Shown here piece by piece: positions 24,883 to 34,303 of a stretch of 64,000 nt of DNA. The stretch is taken from positions 2,294,001 through 2,358,000 of the forward strand of contig NZ_CP023344.1 of the NCBI RefSeq assembly GCF_002310495.1, in the 5' to 3' direction. This stretch comes from Nibricoccus aquaticus (lineage in GTDB: Bacteria; Verrucomicrobiota; Verrucomicrobiia; Opitutales; Opitutaceae). Position 1 is the first letter of the stretch. Each line of letters starts with the position of its first letter. The translations under genes were made by a program, and so were the position numbers. Below the pieces are notes generated by a model. That model had not been told where the DNA came from, did not search any database, and worked only from the letters and a program-made list of their open reading frames with translations.

Positions 24883-26427
24883 ATGAAACGCATTATTCAA
24901 ACCTCTCTCGCGCTCGGCCTGCCGCTGATGTCGCTCGTGGCCTGTGCAAAAGCAGTTGAAGACAGTCGCACCCCGTCGCGCGTCGTTGCCGATGGCGTCT
25001 CCGGCCTCAATACGAAGATTGTCAGCGCGGATGCGTTGTGGGTCATGAATCTGGATCTGAACGCGCTTCGTGACAGCACGGTGGGCAAGGAGCTCGTGGC
25101 TCAAGGAATGGTGCTTCAGGCGCAGGCGATGAAGGGACAGAAGTTTCCGATCCAGGTGGATGTGCCGAAGTTGTTCGAGACGATCGGCTCGATCACGGCT
25201 TATGGAACGAATCTGGCGCAGGACCCGAAGCTGGTGGATGGGGCGTTGATTTTTCAGGGCACGGCGGATCTGCGGAAGATCGTCGAGGGGATCGTGGCGC
25301 AGGCGACGGTGACGACGCCGGAAGCACTCACGGAGTTGAAGGATCTGCCGTTCGAGGCGTACTCGATCGGCGGGGAGCTGATCGTGGCGTTTCCGAAGGA
25401 GCCGATCATCCTGGTGAGCAAATCGAAGGCGCAGGTGCTGGCGGCGCATAAGGTGTTTCGCGGCGAGGCGCCGTCGCTGGCGAAGGCGAAGAATTCGCCG
25501 CTGACGGGGCTCATCCGCAATCAGACGGGGGCGTTCGTGCTGGCGGCGAGCGTGGTGCCCTCGGCGGAGTTTTTCGCGGACGATGCACCGCAGGCGCGGA
25601 TTTTGCAGATGGCGAAATCGGCGTCGGTCGAGCTCGGTGAGGAGAAGACGCAGACGTTTGCGCATGTGCAGCTGCTCGCGAGTTCGGATGAGTCGGCGGA
25701 CAAACTCATGAAGATCCTGCAGGGGATCACGGCGATGATCTCCCTCGCTGAATCGAGCGACAAATACCTGAGCGAGTTTTTGAAGTCGGTGACGGTGACG
25801 CGGGAGAAAAACATCGTGACGCTGCATCTGGCTTATTCGAGCGACCGTCTGGTGGTGATGGCTCGCGAGTTCCAGCAGGGGCAGGCGCGAGACCGACAGC
25901 AGCGGCGCGAGTCGCGGGCCGGAGTGGAGCGCGATGTCACGAACGGGCCGGTGCCGCCGGTGGAGGAGAAGGTGGTTCTCCAGTGGAAGGCGGATCAGAA
26001 TCTCGGGGATATGGGCGTGAGCGCGAAGACGCTGGTTTCGCGGACAGTGGCGAATGTGGCGCTGAAGACCGGTGAGATGATCGTGCTCACGGGTCATCGC
26101 CATGAGGGAGAGAACGCGCGTATCGACTATGTGGAGATCGCGCCGGCCGATGGCTCCGGGGCGAGCCAGCGCATCGAGGCGGAGGACATGGAGCTGGCGA
26201 ACTACACGGTGCTCGCGAACCGGAACGGCTCGGGCGGGAAGGTGATCCAGATCCATGATTCTCATGGGACGGCGCGTTTCCCGTTTGCCGGTGCGGAGGG
26301 GACTTATGCGATTACGGTGCGTTACGTGGATGAGAACGACGGGAAGTCGGATTTCTTCGTGAGCGTGAAGGCGGCGGTGGCGATGCCGCAGCAGCCGGAA
26401 CAGCCCAGGCAGCCTGAGAAGCCCTGA
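24883..26427 (+). CDS. Exported protein with CBM6/35-like C-terminal domain
   Basis: A 514-residue protein. A signal sequence MKRIIQTSLALGLPLMSLVACAKA contains LVAC, which fits a lipobox, so it is probably a lipoprotein. Cleavage after AKA is the alternative. Residues ~35-340 form an unrecognised domain of repeated alpha/beta character (VMNLDLNALRDSTVGKEL, FAHVQLLASS, ITAMISLAESSDKYL). A Gln/Arg-rich linker follows (QQGQARDRQQRRESRAG). The C-terminus (~370-500) looks like a carbohydrate-binding module: GHRHEGENARIDYVEI, then RIEAEDMELANYTV, GSGGKVIQI and TYAITVRYVDEN. It lies between the ABC transporters and the ECF sigma gene and may be the cell-surface component of this system. Confidence 0.72.
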   Translation: MKRIIQTSLALGLPLMSLVACAKAVEDSRTPSRVVADGVSGLNTKIVSADALWVMNLDLNALRDSTVGKELVAQGMVLQAQAMKGQKFPIQVDVPKLFETIGSITAYGTNLAQDPKLVDGALIFQGTADLRKIVEGIVAQATVTTPEALTELKDLPFEAYSIGGELIVAFPKEPIILVSKSKAQVLAAHKVFRGEAPSLAKAKNSPLTGLIRNQTGAFVLAASVVPSAEFFADDAPQARILQMAKSASVELGEEKTQTFAHVQLLASSDESADKLMKILQGITAMISLAESSDKYLSEFLKSVTVTREKNIVTLHLAYSSDRLVVMAREFQQGQARDRQQRRESRAGVERDVTNGPVPPVEEKVVLQWKADQNLGDMGVSAKTLVSRTVANVALKTGEMIVLTGHRHEGENARIDYVEIAPADGSGASQRIEAEDMELANYTVLANRNGSGGKVIQIHDSHGTARFPFAGAEGTYAITVRYVDENDGKSDFFVSVKAAVAMPQQPEQPRQPEKP

Positions 26428-26459
26428 GTCGCGCGTTTAGTTTTTCGAGAATCCGAGCG

Positions 26460-27047
26460 ATGACGTTGCCGCCACCTGATCTCCCGCGCGATGCGCTGGT
26501 CTGCCCGCAGCAGATCAGCGTGGAGGAGGCTGCGCTGGTGCGGGAGGCGGCGGGCGGGAGTGCGCGGGCGTTTGAGGCGCTGGTGAACCAGCACAGCCGG
26601 CGAGTATTTAATTTTTTGAATCAGATGACGCGGCACCGGCAGGATGCGGAGGACCTGACGCAGCGGACGTTCATCAAAGCGTTTCATAATCTGGGGCGGT
26701 TCGATCCGCAGCGGCCGCTGATCAACTGGCTGCTGACGATCGCGCGAAGGACAGCGCTGAATCATTTTCGCGATACGAAGCGGTGGGAGGAAATCCCGGA
26801 GGCGAGCGAGGCGCCGGGGTATTCGCCGGCGAAGCAGACGGAGATCCAGGATCGCACGGAGAACGTGTGGGCGCGGGCGAGGGAGGTGCTTTCGCAGCGA
26901 GAATTTGACGTGTTGTGGCTTCGCTTCGGCGAAGAACTTTCCACCGAAGAAACCGCGCAGGCCATGGGGTTGACCGTGCCGAATGTGAAGGTGATCGTGT
27001 TCCGTGCGCGCCAGCAGCTTTTGAAAGGAGACAATGCTCATGAATAA
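26460..27047 (+). CDS. ECF-type RNA polymerase sigma factor
   Basis: A 195-residue protein with sigma region 2 (FEALVNQHSRRVFNFLNQM, then DAEDLTQRTFIKAF for -10 recognition) and sigma region 4 (LSQREFDVLWLRFGEELSTEE followed by AQAMGLTVPNVKVIVFRARQQL). It lacks regions 1 and 3 and so is an extracytoplasmic-function sigma factor. It starts 32 bp after the CBM-like gene and its last 8 nt overlap the anti-sigma gene. The regulon cannot be seen, but the upstream transporter and exported protein are natural candidates. Confidence 0.93.
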   Translation: MTLPPPDLPRDALVCPQQISVEEAALVREAAGGSARAFEALVNQHSRRVFNFLNQMTRHRQDAEDLTQRTFIKAFHNLGRFDPQRPLINWLLTIARRTALNHFRDTKRWEEIPEASEAPGYSPAKQTEIQDRTENVWARAREVLSQREFDVLWLRFGEELSTEETAQAMGLTVPNVKVIVFRARQQLLKGDNAHE

Positions 27048-27699
27048 TGAATCCAACGATAGTCGTCGTCTGAGTCCGCGGTTGATCTGTCGCGCGGTGC
27101 GGCAGTGGGAATCTGCGCGTGGTGCGGCCGAGGGGCAGACGTGGGTGGCGGAGCGGCACATGGAGACGTGCGATGAGTGCCAGGCGTTTTTCGCAGAGGA
27201 TGATTCCTTTGAAGAGATGATGCGCGGGGCGGCGCGCGTGGAGACGCGCACGGACCTGGCGGACGGGCCGGATGAGGGATTTGAGCAGAGGATTTTGCGC
27301 GCGGTGCGGGAGTCGCAGCCGGAGCGTGAGGTGGCGGGTGAGTCGCGGGCGGGACGGGTGAAGTCGTTTGGATTTTCGCTGGCGGCGGTCGCGGCGGGGG
27401 TGACGCTGGCGTTGGTGCTGGTCGACCGGCAGGTGACGCCGGAGAGCAGCGGGCCGGTGGTGACGCTGGGTGAGGGCCAAACGGCAGGAAGTGCCGAGAC
27501 GCTCGAGGCGGCGGCGTGGTGGAAATCGGGGAAGGCGCGGAGCTCGGCGCTTGAGCTGGTGCGGAGCAATCCGCTGGAGCAGGAGATCGAGTCGATCTCG
27601 ACGGACGCACGGTCGGTGATCGGGTTTCTGGCGCTGAATTTTTTGCCGTCGGTGGAGGCGGAGAAGGCGAGGGTGGAGGCCGTGGACGATCGCGGGTAG
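27040..27699 (+). CDS. Membrane-anchored zinc-type anti-sigma factor
   Basis: A 219-residue protein. The N-terminal region has H-x3-C-x2-C in ERHMETCDECQAFF, the ZAS zinc-binding signature of anti-ECF factors. One membrane helix (FSLAAVAAGVTLALVLV, about residues 109-125) separates a cytosolic sigma-binding part from a ~95-residue outer domain. The ATG at 27040 is preferred over 27034 because AAGGAG at 27024-27029 then has a suitable 10-nt spacing. This is one of the few clear SD sequences in the window. The 8-nt overlap with the sigma gene ties their expression. Confidence 0.85.
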   Translation: MNNESNDSRRLSPRLICRAVRQWESARGAAEGQTWVAERHMETCDECQAFFAEDDSFEEMMRGAARVETRTDLADGPDEGFEQRILRAVRESQPEREVAGESRAGRVKSFGFSLAAVAAGVTLALVLVDRQVTPESSGPVVTLGEGQTAGSAETLEAAAWWKSGKARSSALELVRSNPLEQEIESISTDARSVIGFLALNFLPSVEAEKARVEAVDDRG

Positions 27700-27709
27700 G
27701 TGAGGCGGC

Positions 27710-27847
27710 GGAGGGCGACGCGGAGGTCGTCCCTCCAGAGGAGCGTGATCGGCGAGTGACGCAGGAACCACTCGCTGGCGCTCGTGGCTACGGGAGCGTG
27801 CTGGCTAGGACTAGGAGGCCGGCCACGGCGTGGCGGCCCTACCTCGG
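27710..27847. repeat. REP-like hairpins downstream of the anti-sigma gene
   Basis: The first hairpin is GGAGGGCGAC-gcgga-GGTCGTCCCTCC (27710-27736), with a stem closed by a one-base bulge. The second is GGCCGGCCACG / CGTGGCGGCC followed by CTACCTCGG (27817-27847). The latter matches the RAYT-flanking hairpins except that GGCAC/GTGCC becomes GCCAC/GTGGC, a compensatory change. Confidence 0.65.
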
Positions 27848-27872
27848 CACTACCTGGCATGGCGTTCTTTAT

Positions 27873-30800
27873 TTATGCCGAGGATTTGGTGAGCCAGCGG
27901 TCGATGGTGGCGGCGAGTTCGGCGAACTTCACGGGCTTTGAAAGGTAGTCATCCATGCCGACGGAGAGGCAGTGTTCGCGTTCGCCGGCGACGACGTTGG
28001 CGGTGAGGGCGATGACGGGGATGCGGGTGCCGGGCTCTTCACGGCGGCGAAGTTCGGTGGTGGCGGCGTAGCCATCGAGCTCGGGCATGTGGCAATCCAT
28101 GAGGACGAGGTTGTAGGTGCCGGCGGCGAGGGCATCGAGGGCTTTGCGGCCGTCGGCGACGACGTCGGCGTGGTGGCCGAGTTTTTCGACCATGCGGCGG
28201 GCGAGGGTCTGGTTCACGACATTATCCTCTGCGATGAGGATGCGGGCGGATTTGCGCGGGGTGGTGGGCGGAGTGGATTGCGTGGCGGGCGCGGGTTGGG
28301 GCGCGGCGGGGGTGGGCGCGGGGATTTCGGACCAAGCGCGCTGGATGCCGCGCAGGAGAGACGCTTTGCGTATCGGTTTTTGGGAGACGGAGACGAAGTT
28401 GTTGTTCTCGATGAGCGTGCGGTGGTCGCGCATGAGGGCTGAACTCAGGAGCATGAGCGGCAGGGCGGAGAGCGAGGCGTCGGCGCGGACGGCGGAGGCG
28501 AGTTCGAGGCCGTCCATGCCGGGCATGTGGAAATCGAGGATGGCGAGGTCGAAGGGTTTGTTTTCGCGGGCGGCGAGGCGGAGGCGTTCGAGGGCGGAAG
28601 TGCCGTCGCGGGCTTCCTCGGCGGTGATCTGCCACTGGCGGAGGATGCGGGTGAGGATGAGGCGGTTGGTCTCGTGGTCGTCCACGATGAGGACGCGGCG
28701 GCCGGGGAAGGCGGGCGGAGTCTCGGGGATGGGCGGGGTGGTGCGGGCGCCGTGCGCGAGGGTGAGGGTGAACCAGAAGGTGGAGCCGCGGCCGGGCGTA
28801 CTTTCAACGCCGATACGACCGCCCATGAGTTCGACGAGCTGGCGGGAGATGGCGAGGCCGAGGCCGGTGCCGCCGAAGCGGCGGGTGACGGAGCCGTCCA
28901 CTTGAGTGAAGGATTGGAAGAGGCGGCCGGCGGCTTCGGGGGTCATGCCGATGCCGGTGTCGCGGACTTCGACGCGGAGGACGAGGCGGCCGTCGGTGGA
29001 GGGCTCGCGGGACATTTTGACGAAGACCTCTCCATGCTCGGTGAACTTGATGGCGTTGCCGGTGAGGTTGAGGAGGATCTGGCGGAAGCGGCCGGGGTCG
29101 CCGACGGCTTCGAGGGGGACGTCGTCGTCGATCCAGCAGGCGAGTTCGATGTGTTTGCGGGTGGCGGCTTCGGCGAGGAGTTCGACGACGTCTTCGACGG
29201 AGTCACGGAGTTTGAAGTCGGAGCGCTCGAGTTCGAGTTTGCCGGCTTCGATTTTTGAGAAGTCGAGGATGTCGTTGATGATGCCGAGGAGGGCTTCGGC
29301 GGATTTGCGGACGGTGTCGGCGAACTGGCGTTGTTCGTCGTCGAGTTTGGTGTCGAGGAGGAGGCCGGTCATGCCGATGACGCCGTTCATGGGCGTGCGG
29401 ATCTCGTGCGACATGTTGGCGAGGAAGAGGCTCTTGGCCTGAGTGGCGGCCTCGGCTTGTTCCTTGGCGCGGGCGAATTCGCGGGTGCGTTCGACGATGC
29501 GGGATTCGAGGAGGTCGCGGTCGCGGCGGAGGGTTTTGGTGCGCCAGTGGAAGAAGGCGTAGATGCCTGCTCCGAGGGAGATGCCGCTGAGAACGTAGAA
29601 CCACCACGTCTCATAATACGCGGGAGTTTGAACGAGGTTGAGGGTGGCGCCTTCGTGGTTCCAGACGCCGTCGTCGTTGGCGGCGATGACGCGGAAGCGG
29701 TAGGTGCCGGGTTTGAGGTTGGTGTAGAAGGCGGTGCGGCGGTTGGCGGCGTCGATCCATTGGGGGTCGTGGCCTTCGAGCTGGTAGCGGAAGATGACGC
29801 GGGCGGAGCGGATGTAGCTGAGGGCGGTGTACTCGATGGCGAGGTCGCGGGTGCCGGCGGGGATGGTGATGGTGGAGGCGCCGGCGGGGGCGGGTTGGTT
29901 GTCGATGAGGACGCGTTCGATGAGGACGGGTGGGGCGACGCGGTTGACGGGGACTTGTGAGGGATCGGCGGCGACGAGGCCGCGGTAGGTGGCGAACCAG
30001 ATGCGGCCGTCGGGGCCTTTGAGGGAGGCGGGTTGGGAGCCGAAGCCGACGGTGGAGGGGATGACGCCGTCGGTTTCGCTGGCGATGGCGAAGGAGTCGC
30101 CACGGCGTTCGCCGCGGGCGATGGCGAGGAGCTCGGATTTGGGAGCCCAGACGATGCCTTTGGGGGTGCCGAGCCAGATGCGGCCATGTTCGTCTTCCTG
30201 GATGACGGAGACGAGGTCGTTGAAGGGGGCGGAGAGGTCTTCGGATTCGTACCAGCGGCCGTCGGGGGTGAGGAGGAGGAGGCCGTGGCCTTTGGAGCCG
30301 ACCCAGAGGCGGCCGTCGGAGTCGCAGTGGAGGGAGCGGACTTCGTCAACGGGGTCGCCTTTTTCGGTGTTCCAGTGGGTGAGGGAGCCGTCGGGGGCTT
30401 GTTTGATGAGGCCGCCGGCGCGGAGGCCGAAGTATTTGGAGCCGTCGCGGTCTTCGGCCATGGCCCAGACAACGTTCGTCGGGACGATGCCGAGGACTTC
30501 GTTCATCGGGGTGTACTGGCCGTCTTTGTAGCGGACGATGCCGTCTTGTTCGGTGCCGAACCAGAGGGCGCCGGAGCGATCCTGGTACATGCACCTCATG
30601 CCGCGGAGGTTGGTTTTTTCCTCTTCGGTGCCGTCGGGGTGGCGGATGAGGAGGGAGCCGCGGCGGCCGATCCAGAGGCGGCCATCGTCGGTGTGGAGGA
30701 GGGCCCAGATTTCGGCGAGGGGGCCGGTGCCGCCGCCAACGGTGGTGATGGCGCCGGTGGGAGAGAGGTGGACAACGCCGACGGCGGGGATGGCGGCCCA

Positions 30801-31967
30801 GATGTTGCCCAGTTTGTCGGTGGCTACGCTGCGGACGCCGTCGCCGGGGAGGCCGTCGCGGGTGCTGTACATGCGGAAGCTGGTGGGGCGGATGCGGGAG
30901 ATGCCGTAGCCGGCGGTGCCGATCCAGATGCTGCCTTCGTGGTCCTGCATGATGGCGCGGCAGTGATCGACGGAGGGGAGCTGGAGGGCGGAGAAGTGGT
31001 CGCCGTCGGGGGTTTCCATGACGTAGGCGCGGCGGGCGAGGGCCCAGATGCGGCCGGAGCGGTCGATGTGGATGTTGGTTACGGGTTCGACGCCGAGGCC
31101 TTCGGGGGTGCTGTAGCGGCGGACGTCGTTTCCGCGGACGCGGAAGAGGCCGGCGGTCTCGGAGGCGAACCAGAGGGTGCCTTCGGGGCCTTCGACGATA
31201 CGGACGACGGATTGGAGGTCGGGGCCGCCGGCGGTGAAGCGGTGGAAGGAGCCGTCGGGGTCGCGGTAGACGGGGTTGCCGGTGCGGGGGCTGATCCAGA
31301 CGCGGCCGGTGGAGTCGGCGAAGACGGTGCGAAGCTGGACGTTGGCGGGGATCTGGCCGGCGGTGTCGACGTCGATGAGTTTGTCGTCGCGGAGCTCTTT
31401 CAGGCTCTGGCCGAGGGTGGCGAGCCAGAGGCGGCCGGAGGGGTCGCGGGTGATGCCGGTGATGGCGGTGGGGAGGGGGGCGACGAGTTCGAGGCGGTTG
31501 TCTTTCCAGCGGGAGAGGCCGCGGTGGGTGCCGATCCAGAGGGTGCCGTCGGGCTCGGCGAGGAGGGAGCGGATGAGGTTATGGGGGAGGCCGGGGGTGT
31601 TGCGGACGCGGAAGTTGACGAAGCGGGTGCCGTCGAAGCGGGCGAGGCCGGATTCGGTGCCGGCCCAGAGGTAGCCGTCGCTCGTCTGGACGAGGGTGGC
31701 GGCGACGTTGTGAGGCATGCCAGCTTCGACGCCGTAGGTGTGGGCGGCGTAGGAGAGCTCGGGGCGGGCGGGGGGCGCAGGCGGGGTAGCAGAAGTGGAA
31801 ATCGAGGCGGGAGTGTCGGCGGCGTGGAGTGCAGCCGGGGTGAGAAGGTGGGAAAAAGCGGCGGTACCGAGGGCGAAGACGGCGTAAATGGCGAAGCGGC
31901 CCGTGGAGAGACGGGAAAGTTTACGCGCTCCCGCGTGCGTAGAGCCGGTTGCTGGTGGGGCAGCCAT
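27873..31967 (-). CDS. Giant hybrid sensor kinase: periplasmic beta-propeller, HisKA, two receivers
   Basis: A 1364-residue protein. It begins with an N-terminal membrane/signal segment (about 24-50). Residues ~75-700 hold many Reg_prop-type propeller blades ([45 protein letters not shown]). A Y_Y_Y domain follows (~705-770), then a membrane helix (~785-805) and a coiled coil. HisKA is [15 protein letters not shown] with H854. The HATPase domain has [15 protein letters not shown] and GGTGLGL. Receiver 1 is [11 protein letters not shown] with [11 protein letters not shown], and receiver 2 is [11 protein letters not shown] with [11 protein letters not shown]. There is no HPt or AraC output domain, so the signal must leave through a separate HPt or regulator. 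It probably senses a polysaccharide-derived ligand by analogy with Bacteroidetes propeller kinases. Confidence 0.9.
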   Translation of the reverse strand: MAAPPATGSTHAGARKLSRLSTGRFAIYAVFALGTAAFSHLLTPAALHAADTPASISTSATPPAPPARPELSYAAHTYGVEAGMPHNVAATLVQTSDGYLWAGTESGLARFDGTRFVNFRVRNTPGLPHNLIRSLLAEPDGTLWIGTHRGLSRWKDNRLELVAPLPTAITGITRDPSGRLWLATLGQSLKELRDDKLIDVDTAGQIPANVQLRTVFADSTGRVWISPRTGNPVYRDPDGSFHRFTAGGPDLQSVVRIVEGPEGTLWFASETAGLFRVRGNDVRRYSTPEGLGVEPVTNIHIDRSGRIWALARRAYVMETPDGDHFSALQLPSVDHCRAIMQDHEGSIWIGTAGYGISRIRPTSFRMYSTRDGLPGDGVRSVATDKLGNIWAAIPAVGVVHLSPTGAITTVGGGTGPLAEIWALLHTDDGRLWIGRRGSLLIRHPDGTEEEKTNLRGMRCMYQDRSGALWFGTEQDGIVRYKDGQYTPMNEVLGIVPTNVVWAMAEDRDGSKYFGLRAGGLIKQAPDGSLTHWNTEKGDPVDEVRSLHCDSDGRLWVGSKGHGLLLLTPDGRWYESEDLSAPFNDLVSVIQEDEHGRIWLGTPKGIVWAPKSELLAIARGERRGDSFAIASETDGVIPSTVGFGSQPASLKGPDGRIWFATYRGLVAADPSQVPVNRVAPPVLIERVLIDNQPAPAGASTITIPAGTRDLAIEYTALSYIRSARVIFRYQLEGHDPQWIDAANRRTAFYTNLKPGTYRFRVIAANDDGVWNHEGATLNLVQTPAYYETWWFYVLSGISLGAGIYAFFHWRTKTLRRDRDLLESRIVERTREFARAKEQAEAATQAKSLFLANMSHEIRTPMNGVIGMTGLLLDTKLDDEQRQFADTVRKSAEALLGIINDILDFSKIEAGKLELERSDFKLRDSVEDVVELLAEAATRKHIELACWIDDDVPLEAVGDPGRFRQILLNLTGNAIKFTEHGEVFVKMSREPSTDGRLVLRVEVRDTGIGMTPEAAGRLFQSFTQVDGSVTRRFGGTGLGLAISRQLVELMGGRIGVESTPGRGSTFWFTLTLAHGARTTPPIPETPPAFPGRRVLIVDDHETNRLILTRILRQWQITAEEARDGTSALERLRLAARENKPFDLAILDFHMPGMDGLELASAVRADASLSALPLMLLSSALMRDHRTLIENNNFVSVSQKPIRKASLLRGIQRAWSEIPAPTPAAPQPAPATQSTPPTTPRKSARILIAEDNVVNQTLARRMVEKLGHHADVVADGRKALDALAAGTYNLVLMDCHMPELDGYAATTELRRREEPGTRIPVIALTANVVAGEREHCLSVGMDDYLSKPVKFAELAATIDRWLTKSSA

Positions 31968-32040
31968 TGTAAAATGTATCGGACCGGACGGGGCTAAGTT
32001 TAGCGCTAGATGGGGGGAAGACCGGGGGTGGAGCGCGCCG

Positions 32041-32067
32041 CAATGACCAATGACCAGAGGCCAGAGG
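32041..32067. repeat. Short tandem repeat (aatgacc units)
   Basis: caatgacc / aatgacc / agaggcc / agagg, a degenerate 7-bp-period block in the 185-bp gap between the giant kinase gene and the OmpR-type kinase gene. Nothing else in the gap looks functional except weak hairpins. Confidence 0.5.
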
Positions 32068-32152
32068 AATCTGGGGCGCTGTTAGCAGGAAAGCGGGTTG
32101 GGGGAATGGCGGGGTGAGGACACCCTGCTTACAGCGGAGAACGGGGGCGGAG

Positions 32153-33517
32153 TTAGCGTGGGAGTTGTACGGTCACGCGGAGGCCGGGGCGGTCGGGGCG
32201 GTTTTCGGCGTGGATGGTACCTCCGTGGAGGCCGACGATGCTGCGGCAGATGGCGAGGCCGAGGCCCTGGCCGGAATGGTTCTGGCCGGTGCGGGTGTGG
32301 TCGTAGCGGACGAAGCGTTCGAAGATGTGTTCTAGTTTGTCGGGGGGAAGGCCGGGGCCTTCGTCGGTGAGGGCGAGAGTCCAGTGTTGGTCGTCGAGGC
32401 GCGAGGTGAGGGAGAGGGTGGAGGCGGGCGGGGAGACGTTGAGGGCGTTGCTGACGAGGTTGAGGAGGAGTTGGCGGAGGAGGTTGGGCTCGATGGTGAC
32501 GGGGGCGGCGGGGTTGGCGGCGAGGGTGAAGTGGAGGCCGCGGTCTTCGGCGAGTGCGAGGGCGTCTTCGGCGAAGGCATTAAGGAAAGCGGCAGTGTCT
32601 TCAGTGCGACGTGGGAGGGTGAGGGTGCCGCTCTCGGCTTTGGCGATGAAGAGGAGGCTTTCGATGATCTGGTTGAGGCGGGAGATGTCGGTGAGGAGGT
32701 CTTCGAGGGCGTGGTGGGCGGCGGGGTCGGCGGCGACGGCGGGGCGGAGTTTTTCGGCGTTGAGGCGGATGAGGGTGAGGGGGGTTTTGAGTTCGTGGGA
32801 GGCGTCGGCGGTGAAGCGTTTGACCTGGATGAAGGAGGCTTCGAGGCGGTCGAACATCTGGTTGAGGAGGGTGGCGAGGGAGTTGATCTCGTCGCGCGCA
32901 GTGGAAACGGGGATACGTTCGTCGAGGCGGTCGGCGCGGATGCGGAGGGCGGTGTCGCGGATGAGGCGGAGGGGTTTGAGGGCGAAGCGGGTGAAGGCGT
33001 GGCCGAGGCCGAAGCTGGCGAGGGCGGTGGCGGCGAGGAGCCAGGCGGAGACGCGGGTGTAGTCGTGGATGAGGCGGCGGGTGGGGGCGAGGGGGCTGGC
33101 GACCTGGATGCGGAGGGAGCCGGCCTGGAACTCGGAGATGCGGAGGGGGCCGAGGGTGGGGAGCTGGTCGGTCCAGGAGGGGGGGATTTCGTCGGGCGGG
33201 ATGGGGAGGGCGGCGTCGCCGAGGTTGGGGGAGCGGAAGAGGATGGCACCGTCGGGGGTGTGGACCTGGAAGTAGTACATGGCGGCGTCGATCTCGGCGT
33301 GTTCGCGGATGCGGAGGGAGACTTCGGCGGCGTCGGGCGGGGCGGGGATGTCTTCGAGGCGTTCGCGGAGTTCGGCGAATTCGGCGGCGTTGAGGAAGTC
33401 GAGGCCGTTGACCATCTGGCGGGAGAGGAGCCAGCCGCCGACGGTGAGGACGAGGGCGGTGGTGATGGTGACGAGGGTGGCGAAGCCGAGGGTGAGGCGG
33501 CGGGAGAGGGAGGACAT
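32153..33517 (-). CDS. OmpR-partner sensor histidine kinase (HAMP)
   Basis: A 454-residue two-helix sensor kinase: TM1 at about residues 11-30, a ~130-residue periplasmic domain, TM2 (AWLLAATALASFGLGHAF), then HAMP. HisKA is DASHELKTPLTLIRL with H241, and HATPase has NLVSNALNVS, LTDEGPGLPP and GQGLGLAI. The organisation is like CusS/QseC. The start MSSLSRRLT (33517) is used. The alternative ATG 12 nt upstream would translate the end of a dispersed repeat. It is the last gene of the respiratory-like run and partner of the regulator 120 bp upstream. Confidence 0.88.
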   Translation of the reverse strand: MSSLSRRLTLGFATLVTITTALVLTVGGWLLSRQMVNGLDFLNAAEFAELRERLEDIPAPPDAAEVSLRIREHAEIDAAMYYFQVHTPDGAILFRSPNLGDAALPIPPDEIPPSWTDQLPTLGPLRISEFQAGSLRIQVASPLAPTRRLIHDYTRVSAWLLAATALASFGLGHAFTRFALKPLRLIRDTALRIRADRLDERIPVSTARDEINSLATLLNQMFDRLEASFIQVKRFTADASHELKTPLTLIRLNAEKLRPAVAADPAAHHALEDLLTDISRLNQIIESLLFIAKAESGTLTLPRRTEDTAAFLNAFAEDALALAEDRGLHFTLAANPAAPVTIEPNLLRQLLLNLVSNALNVSPPASTLSLTSRLDDQHWTLALTDEGPGLPPDKLEHIFERFVRYDHTRTGQNHSGQGLGLAICRSIVGLHGGTIHAENRPDRPGLRVTVQLPR

Positions 33518-33520
33518 TTT

Positions 33521-33553
33521 TTTAACCACTGAGTGGCACTGAAGGGCACTTAT
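33521..33553. repeat. 9-bp-period repeat (ccactgagt type)
   Basis: A T-run, then taaccactgagt / ggcactgaa / gggcactta. It occupies the spacer between the response regulator and the kinase gene of the same operon and directly abuts the kinase start codon. Confidence 0.7.
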
Positions 33554-33637
33554 GCGGAGGATGCGGGAAGTGGCGGGGCCAGGAGCGGGTTATTGGCTGA
33601 AGGCGGAGCGGGAAGAAAAGGCCGAGAGGGGCGAGGG

Positions 33638-34303
33638 TCAGGCGAGTTGGTAGCCGGTGCCGCGGATGGTTTTGAGGAGGGGGCGGTCCGGAGAGGGTTC
33701 GAGTTTTTTGCGGAGGCGGCGGACGTAAACGTCGATGAGGTTGGTTTCCATGTCGTAGGAGGCGTCCCAGATTTTTTCGGCGATGAGGGTGCGGGTGAGG
33801 ACGCGGCCGGGGTTTTGAAGGAAGAGTTCGAGGAGGGCGAATTCGCGGCTGGTGAGTTCGACGGGCTGGCCGTCGAGGGTGGCGGCGCGGGAGAGGAGAT
33901 CGAGGCGGATGGCGCCGTGGGTGAGGACGGTGGTCTTGGCGCCGGCGTGGCGGCGGAGGAGGGAGCGGATGCGGGCGATGAGTTCGTCGATGACGAAGGG
34001 TTTGGGGAGGTAGTCGTCGGCGCCGAGATCGAGGCCGTGGATACGGTCGGAGACGGCGTCGCGGGCGCTGAGGATGAGGACGGGTTCGTTGAAGCCGGAG
34101 GCGCGCCATTCGCGGAGGAGGGCGAGGCCGTCGCCGTCGGGGAGGCCGAGGTCGAGGATGACGGCGTCGAAGGGGGTGTCGGCGAGGGCGTCGCGGGCGG
34201 CGGCGCAGGTGGGGGCGACGCGGGTGGTGTGGCTGAGCTCGGCGAGGGCGCGTTCGACGAATTGGGCGACGCGGCGTTCGTCTTCGACGATGAGGATTTT
34301 CAT
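33638..34303 (-). CDS. OmpR-family response regulator
   Basis: A 221-residue regulator. The receiver domain has ILIVEDE (acidic pair), phospho-acceptor D51 in VILDLGLPDGDG and K in YLPKPF. The winged-helix DNA-binding domain follows (VELTSREFALLELFLQNPGR; TNLIDVYVRRLRKKLEP; IRGTGYQLA). The start overlaps the stop of the MFS-cytochrome fusion gene (ATGA). Tight coupling to redox genes suggests it controls this operon, perhaps in response to metal or redox stress at the membrane. Confidence 0.93.
   Translation of the reverse strand: MKILIVEDERRVAQFVERALAELSHTTRVAPTCAAARDALADTPFDAVILDLGLPDGDGLALLREWRASGFNEPVLILSARDAVSDRIHGLDLGADDYLPKPFVIDELIARIRSLLRRHAGAKTTVLTHGAIRLDLLSRAATLDGQPVELTSREFALLELFLQNPGRVLTRTLIAEKIWDASYDMETNLIDVYVRRLRKKLEPSPDRPLLKTIRGTGYQLA

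Noticed and set aside
24541-26265. Open frame of 574 codons opposite the CBM-like exported protein
   Set aside because: Arg/His/Leu-rich translation with no recognisable motif. The plus-strand frame has a signal peptide and domain pattern.
30033-31997. Open frame of 654 codons on the plus strand opposite the giant kinase
   Set aside because: Its translation is Gly/Ala/Val/Asp-rich with no domain, and the opposite strand has clear kinase and propeller motifs. Strong codon bias keeps the antisense frame open.
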